DNA of 64,000 nt, taken from CAG-390 sp045644325. Its GTDB lineage: Bacteria; Bacillota; Clostridia; Oscillospirales; CAG-272. The DNA is taken from the NCBI GenBank assembly GCA_045644325.1, contig JAZRGT010000045.1, forward strand, positions 46,583 to 110,582, written 5' to 3'. Positions 15,985 through 25,454 of the stretch are shown here, piece by piece. Below the pieces are notes generated by a model that saw nothing but the letters and a program-made list of their open reading frames with translations, was not told where the DNA came from and ran no database searches. Within the stretch, counting starts at the first letter, position 1. Every line of letters begins with the position of its first letter. Both the position numbers and the translations under genes were made by a program.

Positions 15985-17046
15985 ATGAAAAACAAGTCTC
16001 AGAATCCCATTATCACAGTTATCGGCTGCGGTATGATGGGTTCCTCCATCACCTGGCCCGCAGCTTACAACGGCTGCAAGATCCGTTACGTTGGTTCTCC
16101 CCTTGACGGCGAGATCATCGCGCACGCTCGCGCTACCGGTGAGCACCTCACCCTCAAGCGCCCCATTCCCGCAGGCACCGAGTTCTACACCGTTGACGAG
16201 ATGGAAAAAGCTCTCGAGGGCGCTGATCTTTCTATCTGCGGCGTATCCAGCTTCGGTCTCGACTGGTACCTCGATTACGTAATTCCGCGCCTCCCCGACG
16301 GAGTTCCGGTCCTCTCTATCTCCAAGGGTATGATCCACCTCGGCGAGGGTAAGATGATCTCCTACCCTGAAAAGATGGAAGAGGTTGCAGCAGCTTGCGG
16401 CAAGAACATTGACTTCTGCGCAGTTGGCGGTCCTTGCACCTCCTATGAGCTTGCAGACCTCGACCCCTCTTGCGTAACCTTCTGCGGACGCAAGATCGAG
16501 CTTCTCCGCGAGATCCGTGATCTCTTCGAGGCTCCCTACTACCATGTAAGCCTTTCCACCGACGTTCGCGGTGTTGAGTGCGCAGTTGCTCTCAAGAACG
16601 CTTACGCTCTCGGCGTATCTCTCGCTATCGGTATGTCCTACAAGCGCGAGGGACGTGAGTTCGAGCATTACAACTCCCAGGCAGCTCTCTTCGGTCAGGC
16701 TGTTCGCGAGATGAGAATCCTTCTCGACCTCTGCGGCGGTCATCCCGACAACATCGAGCTTGGCGCAGGCGACCTTTACGTTACCGTATTCGGCGGCAGA
16801 ACCCGTAAGATCGGTACTCTCCTTGGAACCGGCATGAGCTTCAAGGATGCTATGGAAGCTCTCAAGGGCGTTACTCTCGAGTCCATCGCTATCGCGGGCA
16901 GAACCGTTGAGGCAGCTAAGACTCTCGAGGCTATGGGCGTTATCAAGGCTGACGATCTTCCCCTTCTCTACCACATCGGCAGACTTCTCGACAACGAGAC
17001 CGGCATCGATGTTCCGTGGAAGAAGTTTGAAAAGGAAGTATATTAA
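15985..17046 (+). CDS. NAD(P)-dependent glycerol-3-phosphate dehydrogenase family protein (GpsA-like)
   Basis: 353 residues. Rossmann start VIGCGMMGSSITW, then SISKGM, AVGGPCTSYELAD and the catalytic-domain motif ALKNAYALGVSLAIGM, with Lys as the expected catalytic base, and GAGDLYVTVFGGRTRKIG. These are hallmarks of GpsA, which reduces dihydroxyacetone phosphate to glycerol 3-phosphate for lipid synthesis. The nucleotide loop is GCGMMG rather than the GxGxWG usual in GpsA, and some central spacing differs, so a related dehydrogenase activity remains possible. Cytosolic, monocistronic, ATG after AAAGGAAG. Confidence 0.85.
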   Translation: MKNKSQNPIITVIGCGMMGSSITWPAAYNGCKIRYVGSPLDGEIIAHARATGEHLTLKRPIPAGTEFYTVDEMEKALEGADLSICGVSSFGLDWYLDYVIPRLPDGVPVLSISKGMIHLGEGKMISYPEKMEEVAAACGKNIDFCAVGGPCTSYELADLDPSCVTFCGRKIELLREIRDLFEAPYYHVSLSTDVRGVECAVALKNAYALGVSLAIGMSYKREGREFEHYNSQAALFGQAVREMRILLDLCGGHPDNIELGAGDLYVTVFGGRTRKIGTLLGTGMSFKDAMEALKGVTLESIAIAGRTVEAAKTLEAMGVIKADDLPLLYHIGRLLDNETGIDVPWKKFEKEVY

Positions 17047-17060
17047 TTTATACATAACAG

Positions 17061-17092
17061 TAACCCCGAGGCAAATTACCTCGGGGTTATTT
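17061..17092. terminator. bidirectional terminator
   Basis: TAACCCCGAGG (17061-17071) pairs with CCTCGGGGTTA (17079-17089), between the convergent GpsA-like gene and the surface protein gene. Confidence 0.88.
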
Positions 17093-17099
17093 ATTAAAG

Positions 17100-19079
17100 T
17101 CAGATCTCCCGTCTCTTGGAAACTACCGTAAAGGTTGCGACCGAGATAATAAGGAGTGTTAGTAAGAGCACCGATGCATCGCCTGTGGGAACAGGATCAA
17201 CAGGATCTGTAACCTCGGGAGAGGTAAGCTTGTTGACATAACCGTTGTCTGTCTTGATAACAGAGTTTTCTCCCGTGGAAACGGTTGTAGGATCGAACGT
17301 TCCGTCAAGCGTCATAAAGAATACATCTTCATTCTTTGCGTTATTTGATCTATATGCTTCATTTATCAAGTATATAGCCTCGCCGTTTGTCAGCACCGCG
17401 GTATCAAACGATTCAAGTATATATTTTTTCTCAGCATCTGAACCCGAATATACACCCGATTTTTCGCGAGTGATCGTGTAAGAGTAACCTTTCTCAACGA
17501 GATTGGTATTGAGTGCGCCCGTAACGAGATCATAAGACTTGCAATATACAAGTCCCGCGACCATTGGATCGGAGTCGTTATCGATAAGCTTACCGCTTAC
17601 CATATTATTAGTGATGGTAAGATCTGCGCCACCGCCCGAATATCCGACAAGAAACGCAGGCACGCGAGTGTTGCCAAGCCCATCTCCGACAGTAATATCG
17701 CAGTTTACAATACAGTTATTAATGATGACTCTTGAGCCTCCGAGTCGGTATCCATCGCTGGCATCCGAAGCTTTTGCACGCGTATGCCCAACTATGCCCG
17801 CAACTCCGTTATCCGTACTGTCGGGCTTACCGCTTTCGTTATAAAGCACGGTCACATCTCCTGCGCTGATGCAGTACTCAAAATATACGTCACCGCGTCC
17901 GGATGTAATGCCCGATCTGCCGAGGAGACCGCCCACACACTGCGCTCCCGTGACATTACCCGTATTGATACAATAGCGGAACGAGCTCTGTGTTCCCCTC
18001 GCAATGTCATTTTGGAATCTGATAAAAGCTCTGCCGCAGATTCCGCCCGCGTGCTCTGCGGGAGAAAGGATGTCGCCTGTATTGAGACAACCGATAAACA
18101 CTGCAACATTTTCGTTAACATAACCGGCAATTCCGCCTGCGGTTTTTGCTCCACCTGAGGTAATATTACCGTTATTCACGCATTCGTGAAAAGAAGTATA
18201 TGCACCGTCGTTGTCGCTTACCATCGGTTGAGTGGTACCGATTATACCACCCGCATGTCCTGTCTTGCCATCGAGCACGGAAACAGCTCCGTTGTTTATA
18301 CAGCTGTAAAAGGTGCTGGAACCCGCCGCGTAAGCGAGAATACCCGCGACCTGCGTCATACCAACAACTTCACCGTTATTTACGCAGTCATAGAAGGTTG
18401 CATTGCCCGAAAGTCCGGTTCCTCTGCAGACGATACCGCCTACGTATCCATCGGATGCAGAGATTTTTCCGTTATTTACGCAGCCCATGAAGAGAGCCGT
18501 CACTCTTACGTCAGCCCAACCGTAAATGCCTCCCGCATACTTAACAACACTGACATCACCGTTGTTTTCACAATCAAATATCTGTACCTCCGACTGTGCT
18601 TTACCAGTAGCAACGATAGAAGCAGCTCTCGTATTCGGAGAGGTAACCGTAATATCGACATCAGAAATAATATCGCGGAAAACAGCCTTGCCGTCAGCGA
18701 TTACCGCCACGGCAGATATAAAATCCTCCCGTCCGGACTCACTCAAATAAGGAGAAGCCTCATTAAGCTTGATCTCTCCGCTCACCCTGAAATTTGAGAC
18801 AGTCGAACCGTTTACGTTACCGAAAATGGGTGCGCTTACAGTTATTGTATGACCGCAACCATTGAAAACGCCGCAGAAGATTTCAGGATAGGTCTGCGTC
18901 AGTGTGATATCGTTTGCGAGATAATACTTTCCGTTCGGGTCCATAGCCATAAACTCCGCCTCTGTCTTGACAGCGATCTGGTCCCCGCCTCTGATTCCGG
19001 TCAGATTGGCAGCCGATGAAGATAGTACAAGAGCGTAAAGCATCGAAACAACGCAAAACATTGCGATTATTTTCTTCAT
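17100..19079 (-). CDS. secreted repeat-rich surface protein with GLUG-like beta-helix and sortase-like tail
   Basis: 659 residues from the ATG at 19079, which follows a perfect AAGGAGG; upstream in-frame starts lack a site. A signal peptide (about residues 1-24) leads to a region of about 20-residue repeats with GGI-x-G and C-x-NxGxV (CVNNGKI, CINNGAV, CINTGNV), as in right-handed beta-helix adhesins with GLUG motifs. The C-terminus is PVDPVPTGD, a hydrophobic span and KRREI, resembling a PxTG-type sortase signal, so wall anchoring is likely. Function unknown; adhesion or glycan binding is inferred. Own promoter. Confidence 0.8.
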   Translation of the reverse strand: MKKIIAMFCVVSMLYALVLSSSAANLTGIRGGDQIAVKTEAEFMAMDPNGKYYLANDITLTQTYPEIFCGVFNGCGHTITVSAPIFGNVNGSTVSNFRVSGEIKLNEASPYLSESGREDFISAVAVIADGKAVFRDIISDVDITVTSPNTRAASIVATGKAQSEVQIFDCENNGDVSVVKYAGGIYGWADVRVTALFMGCVNNGKISASDGYVGGIVCRGTGLSGNATFYDCVNNGEVVGMTQVAGILAYAAGSSTFYSCINNGAVSVLDGKTGHAGGIIGTTQPMVSDNDGAYTSFHECVNNGNITSGGAKTAGGIAGYVNENVAVFIGCLNTGDILSPAEHAGGICGRAFIRFQNDIARGTQSSFRYCINTGNVTGAQCVGGLLGRSGITSGRGDVYFEYCISAGDVTVLYNESGKPDSTDNGVAGIVGHTRAKASDASDGYRLGGSRVIINNCIVNCDITVGDGLGNTRVPAFLVGYSGGGADLTITNNMVSGKLIDNDSDPMVAGLVYCKSYDLVTGALNTNLVEKGYSYTITREKSGVYSGSDAEKKYILESFDTAVLTNGEAIYLINEAYRSNNAKNEDVFFMTLDGTFDPTTVSTGENSVIKTDNGYVNKLTSPEVTDPVDPVPTGDASVLLLTLLIISVATFTVVSKRREI

Positions 19080-19110
19080 AAGTTTTTCCTCCTTAATTGA
19101 CTTCATTATG

Positions 19111-19139
19111 ATTATATCATAATTCATTTTATTTGTCAA
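19111..19139 (-). promoter_or_regulatory. sigma-A promoter for the surface protein
   Basis: Minus-strand TTGACA (19139-19134), 17 bp ending TGA, TATAAT (19116-19111). Confidence 0.88.
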
Positions 19140-19164
19140 GAAATTGTATGGCTCTTAAGAATCA

Positions 19165-19202
19165 AAAAAAGACAACGGACAAGTTTATCCGTTGTCTTTT
19201 AT
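19165..19202 (-). terminator. glyA terminator
   Basis: AAAAGACAACGGA (19167-19179) pairs with TCCGTTGTCTTTT (19188-19200), downstream of the glyA stop. Confidence 0.88.
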
Positions 19203-19206
19203 TAAT

Positions 19207-20445
19207 TTAACCTACATAAATGGGGAACTTTGCGCAGAGCTCTGCAACGCCTTCGGCGATGGAAGCCTTCTTGCCCTCAAAATCATATACGGTATCGGCG
19301 ATGAAGCCTGCGATCTTGTCCATTTCCTCAAGACCGAAGCCGCGGGTGGTAACTGCGGGAGTACCTACACGGAGACCCGAGGTATAAGCGGGCTTCTGGG
19401 GGTCGTTGGGAATCGCATTCTTGTTTGCGGTAATGTGTACCTTATCAAGGTTTACCTCAAGCTCACGTCCGGTCATACCGGTATCGCGGAGGTCGAGAAG
19501 CATAAGGTGGTTCTCGGTACCGCCAGAAACGAGCTTGATGCCGCGTTCGTTAAGACCCTTAGCAAGGCGTGCTGCATTAGCAACAACCTGCTTCTGATAG
19601 TCAACGAACTCGGGACGGAGAGCCTCGCCGAGCGCTACTGCCTTTGCGGCGATGATATGCATAAGGGGACCGCCCTGGGTTCCGGGGAAGATTGCCTTGT
19701 CGATAGCAGTTGCGAACTGCTCACGGCAGAGGATAAGACCGCCGCGAGGACCGCGGAGAGTCTTGTGAGTGGTAGTGGTTACGATATCTGCGTAAGGAAC
19801 GGGCGAGGGATGAACTCCTGCGGCAACGAGACCTGCAATGTGCGCCATATCTACCATAAGGTATGCGCCAACCTCGTCAGCGATCTCACGGAACTTTGCA
19901 AAATCAATGATTCTGGGGTATGCGCTCGCTCCGGCAAGGATCATCTTGGGGCGGCACTCGAGAGCCATACGGCGTACCTCGTCGTAATCTATAAGGCCTG
20001 TTTCAGCATCAACACCGTACTGATAGATGGTGAAGTACTTGCCCGAAATGTTGATGGGCAGACCGTGGGAGATATGTCCGCCGTGTGCGAGATTCATAGA
20101 AAGAACCTTGTCACCGGGCTGAAGAAGTGCAAAGAAAGCCGCAAGGTTTGCGTTCGCACCGGAATGAGGCTGTACGTTTGCGTGATCTGCTCCCCAAAGC
20201 TTGCAAGCACGGGTGCGAGCAATCTCCTCAACCTCGTCAACGAATTCACATCCGCCGTAATAACGCTTGCCGGGATAACCCTCAGCATACTTGTTGGTAA
20301 GAACGCCTCCTGCAGCAAGAAGAACCGCTTCGGAAACAATATTCTCGGACGCGATAAGCTCAATGTTACCGCACTGACGCGCAAATTCTCTGCCGCACGC
20401 CGCGCCAACTTCAGCGTCAAAATCCTTTACTCTTTCAAAAAACAT
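19207..20445 (-). CDS. glyA: serine hydroxymethyltransferase
   Basis: 412 residues from ATG 20445, with GGAGG 8 nt upstream; the TTG at 20460 overlaps that site and is unlikely. A PLP enzyme that converts serine and tetrahydrofolate to glycine and methylene-tetrahydrofolate, central to one-carbon supply. Motifs: IASENIVSEAVL, YPGKRYYGG, HSGANANLAAFFALL, and the PLP lysine in TTTTHKTLRGPRGG. Length is normal. Monocistronic. Confidence 0.97.
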   Translation of the reverse strand: MFFERVKDFDAEVGAACGREFARQCGNIELIASENIVSEAVLLAAGGVLTNKYAEGYPGKRYYGGCEFVDEVEEIARTRACKLWGADHANVQPHSGANANLAAFFALLQPGDKVLSMNLAHGGHISHGLPINISGKYFTIYQYGVDAETGLIDYDEVRRMALECRPKMILAGASAYPRIIDFAKFREIADEVGAYLMVDMAHIAGLVAAGVHPSPVPYADIVTTTTHKTLRGPRGGLILCREQFATAIDKAIFPGTQGGPLMHIIAAKAVALGEALRPEFVDYQKQVVANAARLAKGLNERGIKLVSGGTENHLMLLDLRDTGMTGRELEVNLDKVHITANKNAIPNDPQKPAYTSGLRVGTPAVTTRGFGLEEMDKIAGFIADTVYDFEGKKASIAEGVAELCAKFPIYVG

Positions 20446-20474
20446 ATCATTGTCCTCCAAATAAAATATGCATT

Positions 20475-20503
20475 ATTGTATCACATTTTGCAAGTTTTGT
20501 CAA
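20475..20503 (-). promoter_or_regulatory. sigma-A promoter for glyA
   Basis: Minus-strand TTGACA (20503-20498), 17 bp, TACAAT (20480-20475). No riboswitch-like structure lies between promoter and start. Confidence 0.83.
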
Positions 20504-20514
20504 TAGTAAATTGC

Positions 20515-20556
20515 AAAAAAGACACGCTTGCTTCAAATAATTGAAGCAAGCGTGTA
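20515..20556 (-). terminator. terminator of the solute-binding gene at 20570
   Basis: ACACGCTTGCTTCAA (20522-20536) pairs perfectly with TTGAAGCAAGCGTGT (20541-20555); T-run on the minus strand at 20515-20520. Confidence 0.92.
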
Positions 20557-20569
20557 ATATATTAGAATA

Positions 20570-22066
20570 TTAGTCGGTGTAACCCTTCATAATATCCTTG
20601 ATCTTGTTGTTGATAACTCTTTCACTTCTCTTAAGAGCGGAGAGGAATCCTGCGGGGTTACCGGAGAGACAAGTATCGCTGAATACCTTTGCGGGGAGCT
20701 TTTCGGTTGCGTAGTAGTAAAGCTGTCCAACGTCGAAGGAAACGTTTTCCTTGAGGATATCGAACATACCTGCAACCTGAGAGTCATCGGTATATCTAAC
20801 CTTCATTGCAACCTCGAATACAACGGGAGTTACAGAGCGGTAGTTCTGAGATGCCATAGCCTCAAGAGTGGTAGCGGTTGCTTCCATTTCCTTGGACTGT
20901 GCATTGATTGCGTACATAGTGTAGGGGTTACCGAGGTTGGTCTTGTACTCTTCCTGAGTCTTATCGAACTTAGGTACGGGAACTACGCCAACGGTAAAGT
21001 CAAAACCTTCGCCACCGGTATCGGTGCCGGGAATGTTGAATACACGGTCCATATGGAAGATGGACTGCTGAGTACGGAATGTGGTTCTATCGTCGTTACA
21101 AAGAATACCGGTTACCTTCATAGCGTTACCAACAGTCTCACAAATGTCTGCGCAACGCTGGCTGTTCCACTTTTCGGAGATACGAAGGCTACCGTCCTCT
21201 GCCTTTTCAAAAGAAGTGATGCCTGCGCCGATCATGAATGCGGTAATGTCGGTGGAGTAGATGGTGGAGCCGTAGAAGTCAGTAATATCCTTCTGACCGT
21301 TGTTATCTGCGTCTACGTAGATATCCTGAACGAGTCCGAGGAAGGATTCGAGAGTCCAGTTGTCCTCGTCTACCATATCCATAGGAGTCTTGCCGCCGGT
21401 CTTGTCAAGGAGGTGAGCCTCATAGAGGTCCTTGTTATACATAAATGCTACCATGTACCAAAGCATACTGGTTGCGATGTCACCGGTACAGAAGTAAAGT
21501 CTGTCGTTGATGGTGCACTCGGTAGTAAGAGCCTCGGGCCACCAGGGCTTTTCTACGTTGAAAGCTTCCTGCTGGAGGAGGTTTGCTGCCATACCTCTGA
21601 GGGTAAGGAGGGGGATGGTACGGCTATAGCCTGCGTAGATATCGAACTCGTTATCTGCAGCCCAGTCGTTTTCAGCCTGAGTGAGCCAAGAGGTGTAGTC
21701 GCCGGAGTCACCGGGAGCCTCAACCCATTCAAACTCAACGCCGAGTCTTTCGGTAACAGCAATGTTACGGTGATAGATAGCGTCGTCAATAAGGTCGCCG
21801 GTCTCATCGGAATAGAACTCCATCATACGCCAGTCATCCCAAATGAAGAATGTAATGGTCTCGCCAAAGTTATAGGTTTCATTGAGGTCATCGGGCTCGT
21901 AAAGAGTTACTTCGGCAGTAGCTTCTTCCGAATCAGTGGGAGCCTGAGTCTGAGCAGAAGAGGGAGCCGTGGTGTCTTCGCCGCCGGTGTTTGCGCATGC
22001 TGCAAAGAGAGAAAGCATGGTTGTGAACACAAGAAGCAGTGTGATCAATTTGATGTACTTTTTCAT
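20570..22066 (-). CDS. extracellular solute-binding lipoprotein, second family, copy 1
   Basis: 498 residues from ATG 22066 (CGGAGG upstream). Lipobox AACA with Cys24, Thr/Glu/Ala linker to about residue 50. Motifs of the family: ITFFIWDDWRMMEFY, DDAIYHRNIAVTERLGV, FDIYAGYSR, VEKPWWPEAL, LYFCTGDIATSMLW, YNKDLYEA. Likely binds a sugar or other organic solute. Closely related to the genes at 22297 and 23939 and more distantly to 12613, 14320 and 60327. No permease or ATPase is adjacent. Own promoter and terminator, so expressed as a single-gene unit. Confidence 0.85.
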   Translation of the reverse strand: MKKYIKLITLLLVFTTMLSLFAACANTGGEDTTAPSSAQTQAPTDSEEATAEVTLYEPDDLNETYNFGETITFFIWDDWRMMEFYSDETGDLIDDAIYHRNIAVTERLGVEFEWVEAPGDSGDYTSWLTQAENDWAADNEFDIYAGYSRTIPLLTLRGMAANLLQQEAFNVEKPWWPEALTTECTINDRLYFCTGDIATSMLWYMVAFMYNKDLYEAHLLDKTGGKTPMDMVDEDNWTLESFLGLVQDIYVDADNNGQKDITDFYGSTIYSTDITAFMIGAGITSFEKAEDGSLRISEKWNSQRCADICETVGNAMKVTGILCNDDRTTFRTQQSIFHMDRVFNIPGTDTGGEGFDFTVGVVPVPKFDKTQEEYKTNLGNPYTMYAINAQSKEMEATATTLEAMASQNYRSVTPVVFEVAMKVRYTDDSQVAGMFDILKENVSFDVGQLYYYATEKLPAKVFSDTCLSGNPAGFLSALKRSERVINNKIKDIMKGYTD

Positions 22067-22157
22067 AGTAGCCTCCGTTTTAATTGGTAATATCATTGCA
22101 AACACGCACGGAAACTCTCGTCCGATTCGCATTTGCATTCATATTTTTAGTGCAATA

Positions 22158-22186
22158 ATTATACCATAATCGTTCACATTTGTCAA
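22158..22186 (-). promoter_or_regulatory. consensus promoter for the gene at 20570
   Basis: Minus-strand TTGACA (22186-22181), 17 bp ending TGG, TATAAT (22163-22158). Confidence 0.88.
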
Positions 22187-22249
22187 CCGATTTGAACAAA
22201 ATTCGGCATTTTAAATAGATATTTCTTATTATTTTATTCACTTTGTACA

Positions 22250-22284
22250 AAGCCACCCGACGAACATTTTTTCGTCGGGTGGTC
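22250..22284 (-). terminator. terminator of the solute-binding gene at 22297
   Basis: CCACCCGACGA (22253-22263) pairs with TCGTCGGGTGG (22272-22282); the T-run is short. Confidence 0.8.
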
Positions 22285-22296
22285 GTGTTTTATTGT

Positions 22297-23802
22297 TTAA
22301 TCACCGTAAGCCTTCATCAGGTCGGCGATACCTTTTTCAATAAGTCTTTCGCTTCTCTTGAGAGAGGTAAGGAAAGAGGTGTAGTTTGTAGAAATTGCAG
22401 TGTTCGGGAAGAGGTTTGCAGTTACGTCGCCAAAGCTTGTTCCGTAAAGCTTGCCAAGGTCAAAGGATACGCCTTCCTTGAGGATGTCGAAGACCTGAGA
22501 GGTCTGTGCATCGTCGGAATATCTTACCTTCATTGCAACCTCGAATACTGCAGGAGTTACGCTGCGGTAGTTTTCGGAGCCCATCGCCTCAAGGGTGGTC
22601 ACAGCTGCCTCGAGATTCTTGGAGGTAGCGTTGACTGCATAAATAGTGTAGGGGTTGCCGAGGTTGGTTCTGTACTTTTCCTGGCTGTTATCGTACTTCG
22701 GCACAGGAACAACGCCGCAGGGAAATTCAACCTTATCCTCGGCGTTACCGTTATCTACGCCCTTGATAAGGAAGATACGGTCCATATGGAAGATAGAAGT
22801 GCCGTCAAAGAAAGGTCTTCTGGAGTCGGAGGTAGCAGCAAAAACGCCTGCCTGCTGGATGTAGCTTCCGAGAAGCGAACAAATGTCAGAGCAAAGCTGG
22901 CTGTTCCAGCTTTCGGAAATACGGAGTCCGCCGTCCTCGGTCTTCTCGAGGGAAGTAATACCTGCGCCGATCTGGAAAGCGCCAAGGTCGGTGGAGTACA
23001 TGGTACATCCAAAGAAGTCGCCCTTGTCCTTCTTACCGTCCTGGTTATTATCTACGTAGAGATCCTTAACCATAGTAAAGAAGATATCCATTGTCCACTC
23101 GTTTGCAAGAACCATATCCATAGGTGTTCTTTCAGTGGAAATATTAGCTTCGTAAAGTTCCTTATTATACATAAAGCCGTTCATATACCAAAGCATACTT
23201 GTTGCAATATCGCCGGTACAGAAATAGAGCTTATCATTTACAGTACACTCAGAGGTAAGAGCCTCGGGCCACCAGGGCTTTTCTACGCTGAACGCATCGT
23301 GCTCGAGAAGGTTGGTGGTCATACCCTTGGTTGCCATAAGGGGAGCGGAACGGCTATAGCCCGCATAGATATCGAAAACGTTATCCGACGCTCTATCGTT
23401 CTCTGCCTTCTGAATCCATACCTTGTAGTCACCGGAATCGCCGGGTTCTTCAACAAATTCGAGAGTGATGCCCAGTCTTTCGCTGACCTTAACATTTCTG
23501 TGGTAGATCGAGTCATCGATAATGTCGCCGGTTTCATCAGCGTAGAACTCGGTCATACGGTAGTCATCCCACATCAAAATGGTGATGGTGGTGTCGAAAG
23601 TGTACTTTTCATCAAGATCGTCGGGGGCAAAGAGAGTGATCTCTTCGGTAGCCGGAGCTTCGGTAGCATCGTTGGCAGGCGCTTGGGTAGAAGCAAGTGC
23701 TTCGGTGGTTTCCTCTCCTGTTGTCTCTGCGCAAGCAGCAACAAGCGCAGTAATTGTTACAAGCGCTAACAGCAGGGCGATAAGTCGGATTATCTTTTTC
23801 AT
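22297..23802 (-). CDS. extracellular solute-binding lipoprotein, second family, copy 2
   Basis: 501 residues from ATG 23802, 6 nt after GGAGG. Lipobox AACA with Cys26 and a Thr/Glu/Ala linker. Shares with its neighbours ITILMWDDYRMTEFYADE, DDSIYHRNVKVSERLGI, FDIYAGYSR, VEKPWWPEALT, LYFCTGDIATSMLW and the C-terminal MKVRYSDD region. The strongest visible promoter of the group, with a 16 bp palindrome over the -10 region, suggests dedicated control. No importer partners are adjacent. Confidence 0.85.
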   Translation of the reverse strand: MKKIIRLIALLLALVTITALVAACAETTGEETTEALASTQAPANDATEAPATEEITLFAPDDLDEKYTFDTTITILMWDDYRMTEFYADETGDIIDDSIYHRNVKVSERLGITLEFVEEPGDSGDYKVWIQKAENDRASDNVFDIYAGYSRSAPLMATKGMTTNLLEHDAFSVEKPWWPEALTSECTVNDKLYFCTGDIATSMLWYMNGFMYNKELYEANISTERTPMDMVLANEWTMDIFFTMVKDLYVDNNQDGKKDKGDFFGCTMYSTDLGAFQIGAGITSLEKTEDGGLRISESWNSQLCSDICSLLGSYIQQAGVFAATSDSRRPFFDGTSIFHMDRIFLIKGVDNGNAEDKVEFPCGVVPVPKYDNSQEKYRTNLGNPYTIYAVNATSKNLEAAVTTLEAMGSENYRSVTPAVFEVAMKVRYSDDAQTSQVFDILKEGVSFDLGKLYGTSFGDVTANLFPNTAISTNYTSFLTSLKRSERLIEKGIADLMKAYGD

Positions 23803-23822
23803 AATCATCCTCCGTTAATTTA

Positions 23823-23838
23823 AATAAGATATCTTATT
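23823..23838. promoter_or_regulatory. 16 bp perfect palindrome at a promoter, candidate operator
   Basis: AATAAGATATCTTATT is its own complement. It overlaps the -10 edge and predicted start point of the promoter for the gene at 22297, where a repressor would block initiation. The factor is unknown. Confidence 0.5.
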
Positions 23839-23864
23839 ATAACACATTCGATATAATTTGTCAA
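23836..23864 (-). promoter_or_regulatory. consensus promoter for the gene at 22297
   Basis: Minus-strand TTGACA (23864-23859), 17 bp, TATAAT (23841-23836); exact consensus. Confidence 0.9.
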
Positions 23865-23897
23865 TAATATTTTAATTTTTTAAATTTTTTATAAAAA

Positions 23898-23929
23898 AGA
23901 GAACCCGCCCGATTTGGGCAGGTTCTGCT
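23898..23929 (-). terminator. terminator of the solute-binding gene at 23939
   Basis: AGAACCCGCCC pairs with GGGCAGGTTCT (one mismatch) around GATTT, followed on the minus strand by a T-run. Confidence 0.82.
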
Positions 23930-23938
23930 GTAAGTCAA

Positions 23939-25432
23939 TTATTTGCTGAAGAAATCCATAATAGAGCCGATACCCTTTTCAATAACTCTCACGTTCTTCT
24001 TGATGTTGGAAAGAAGACCTGCGGGGTTACCCGACTTTGCGGTAGTTCTGAAGAGGTTAGCGGTGCCGTTCTGGAAGGTAGAAGCGTAGAGACGTCCGAT
24101 ATCAAAGGAGATACCCTCGCGGAGGAGATCGTACATACCCGAGGTCTGAGGATCGTCGGTGTATCTAACCTTCATAGCTACCTCAAATACTGCGGGAGTA
24201 ACGGAGCGGTGGTTAGCGGAGCCGATAGCCTCAAGAGTGGTAACGGCAGCCTCGATCACCTTGGACTGGGAATTTACTGCGTACATAGTGAAGGGATGAC
24301 CTACGTTCGTGAGGAAGGAAGCCTGATCAGTATCGAACTTAGGCTGAGGAACAAGACCGTAGGAGAACTCAATCTTGCCGGTCTCCTTAGTATCCTTACC
24401 TGCAACGATGAAGAGACGGTCGGTGATAAAGAGAGCGCGCTCCTCGTAGAAAATGTTACGGATAGAGGTGCTGTTGTTATAGATAACGCCATCGGATTCG
24501 AGGAGGGCACCTACAAGCTCACAAGCATCCGCGCATCTCTGGCTGTTCCAGCCGTCGGAGATCTTAAGGCCCTTATCCGCATCTCTTTCGATAGAGATGA
24601 TGCCTGCGCCCGTCTGGAATGCATCAATGTTGGTTTCGTAAAGTACCAAGCCGAAGGTATCAGCATCGTCCTTCTTCTGGTTGCCGTCATCGGTGTAGAT
24701 ATCCTGAACCATGGAGAAGAACTTCTCCATAGTCCACTCGTTGCTCTCTACCATATCCATAGGAGACTTTTCGGAGGAGAAATACTGATTGTAGAGCTCC
24801 TTGTTATAGAAGGTACCGATCATCATCCAAAGAAGGTTGGTGGAGATATCACCGGAGCAAAAGTAGAGTTTATCGTTGATAGTACACTCGGTGGTAAGAG
24901 CTGCGGGCCACCAGGGCTTTTCAACGCTGAAAGCCTCGTAATCAAGAAGGTTTACGGTCATGCCCTTAAGAGTCATAAGGGGAGCGGAACGGCTGTAGCC
25001 TGCGTAGATATCATAGGAGTTATCCGCCTGCCAATCGTTTTCCGCCTTTTTGATCCAGTTTTCGTAGGTGTTGGAGGAGCCCTTTTCCTCAACGTACTCA
25101 AACTCGATACCGAGACGGTCCTCAACAGCGATGTTACGGTTAAAGATAGCGTCGTCGATAACGTCACCGGTTTCTTCTGCGTAGAACTCCATCATAGTGT
25201 AGTCCGCCCACAGATAGATAGTGATGGTTTCGTTAAAATTGTAGCTTTCCTTAAGATCGTCGGGAGCATAGAGGGTTTCCTCTGCGACGGTTTCGGAAAC
25301 GGGAGCCTGAGTTTCTGCCGCACCCGCTTCGGTCGTGGTTTCGGTCGTACCGGTTTCGGCACAAGCGGCAACCATACCCGAAAGGGTGAGAAGCGCCATA
25401 ATAAGGGCGATAATTCTGATATAATTCTTCAT
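23939..25432 (-). CDS. extracellular solute-binding lipoprotein, second family, copy 3
   Basis: 497 residues from ATG 25432 (AAGGTGAAG upstream); the frame extends upstream without a better start. Lipobox AACA with Cys25. Shares ITIYLWADYTMMEFYAEE, DDAIFNRNIAVEDRLGI, FDIYAGYSR-type and VEKPWWPAAL motifs with the two genes downstream. It begins 22 bp after the stop of the surface-protein gene at 25455, so these two are probably co-transcribed; that gives a unit of isomerase, surface protein and binding protein. Confidence 0.84.
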   Translation of the reverse strand: MKNYIRIIALIMALLTLSGMVAACAETGTTETTTEAGAAETQAPVSETVAEETLYAPDDLKESYNFNETITIYLWADYTMMEFYAEETGDVIDDAIFNRNIAVEDRLGIEFEYVEEKGSSNTYENWIKKAENDWQADNSYDIYAGYSRSAPLMTLKGMTVNLLDYEAFSVEKPWWPAALTTECTINDKLYFCSGDISTNLLWMMIGTFYNKELYNQYFSSEKSPMDMVESNEWTMEKFFSMVQDIYTDDGNQKKDDADTFGLVLYETNIDAFQTGAGIISIERDADKGLKISDGWNSQRCADACELVGALLESDGVIYNNSTSIRNIFYEERALFITDRLFIVAGKDTKETGKIEFSYGLVPQPKFDTDQASFLTNVGHPFTMYAVNSQSKVIEAAVTTLEAIGSANHRSVTPAVFEVAMKVRYTDDPQTSGMYDLLREGISFDIGRLYASTFQNGTANLFRTTAKSGNPAGLLSNIKKNVRVIEKGIGSIMDFFSK

Positions 25433-25454
25433 GTTCTTCACCTTAATATGTATC

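Noticed and set aside
20446..20569. Glycine riboswitch upstream of glyA
   Set aside because: The leader between promoter and start codon is about 30 nt, too short for the aptamer.
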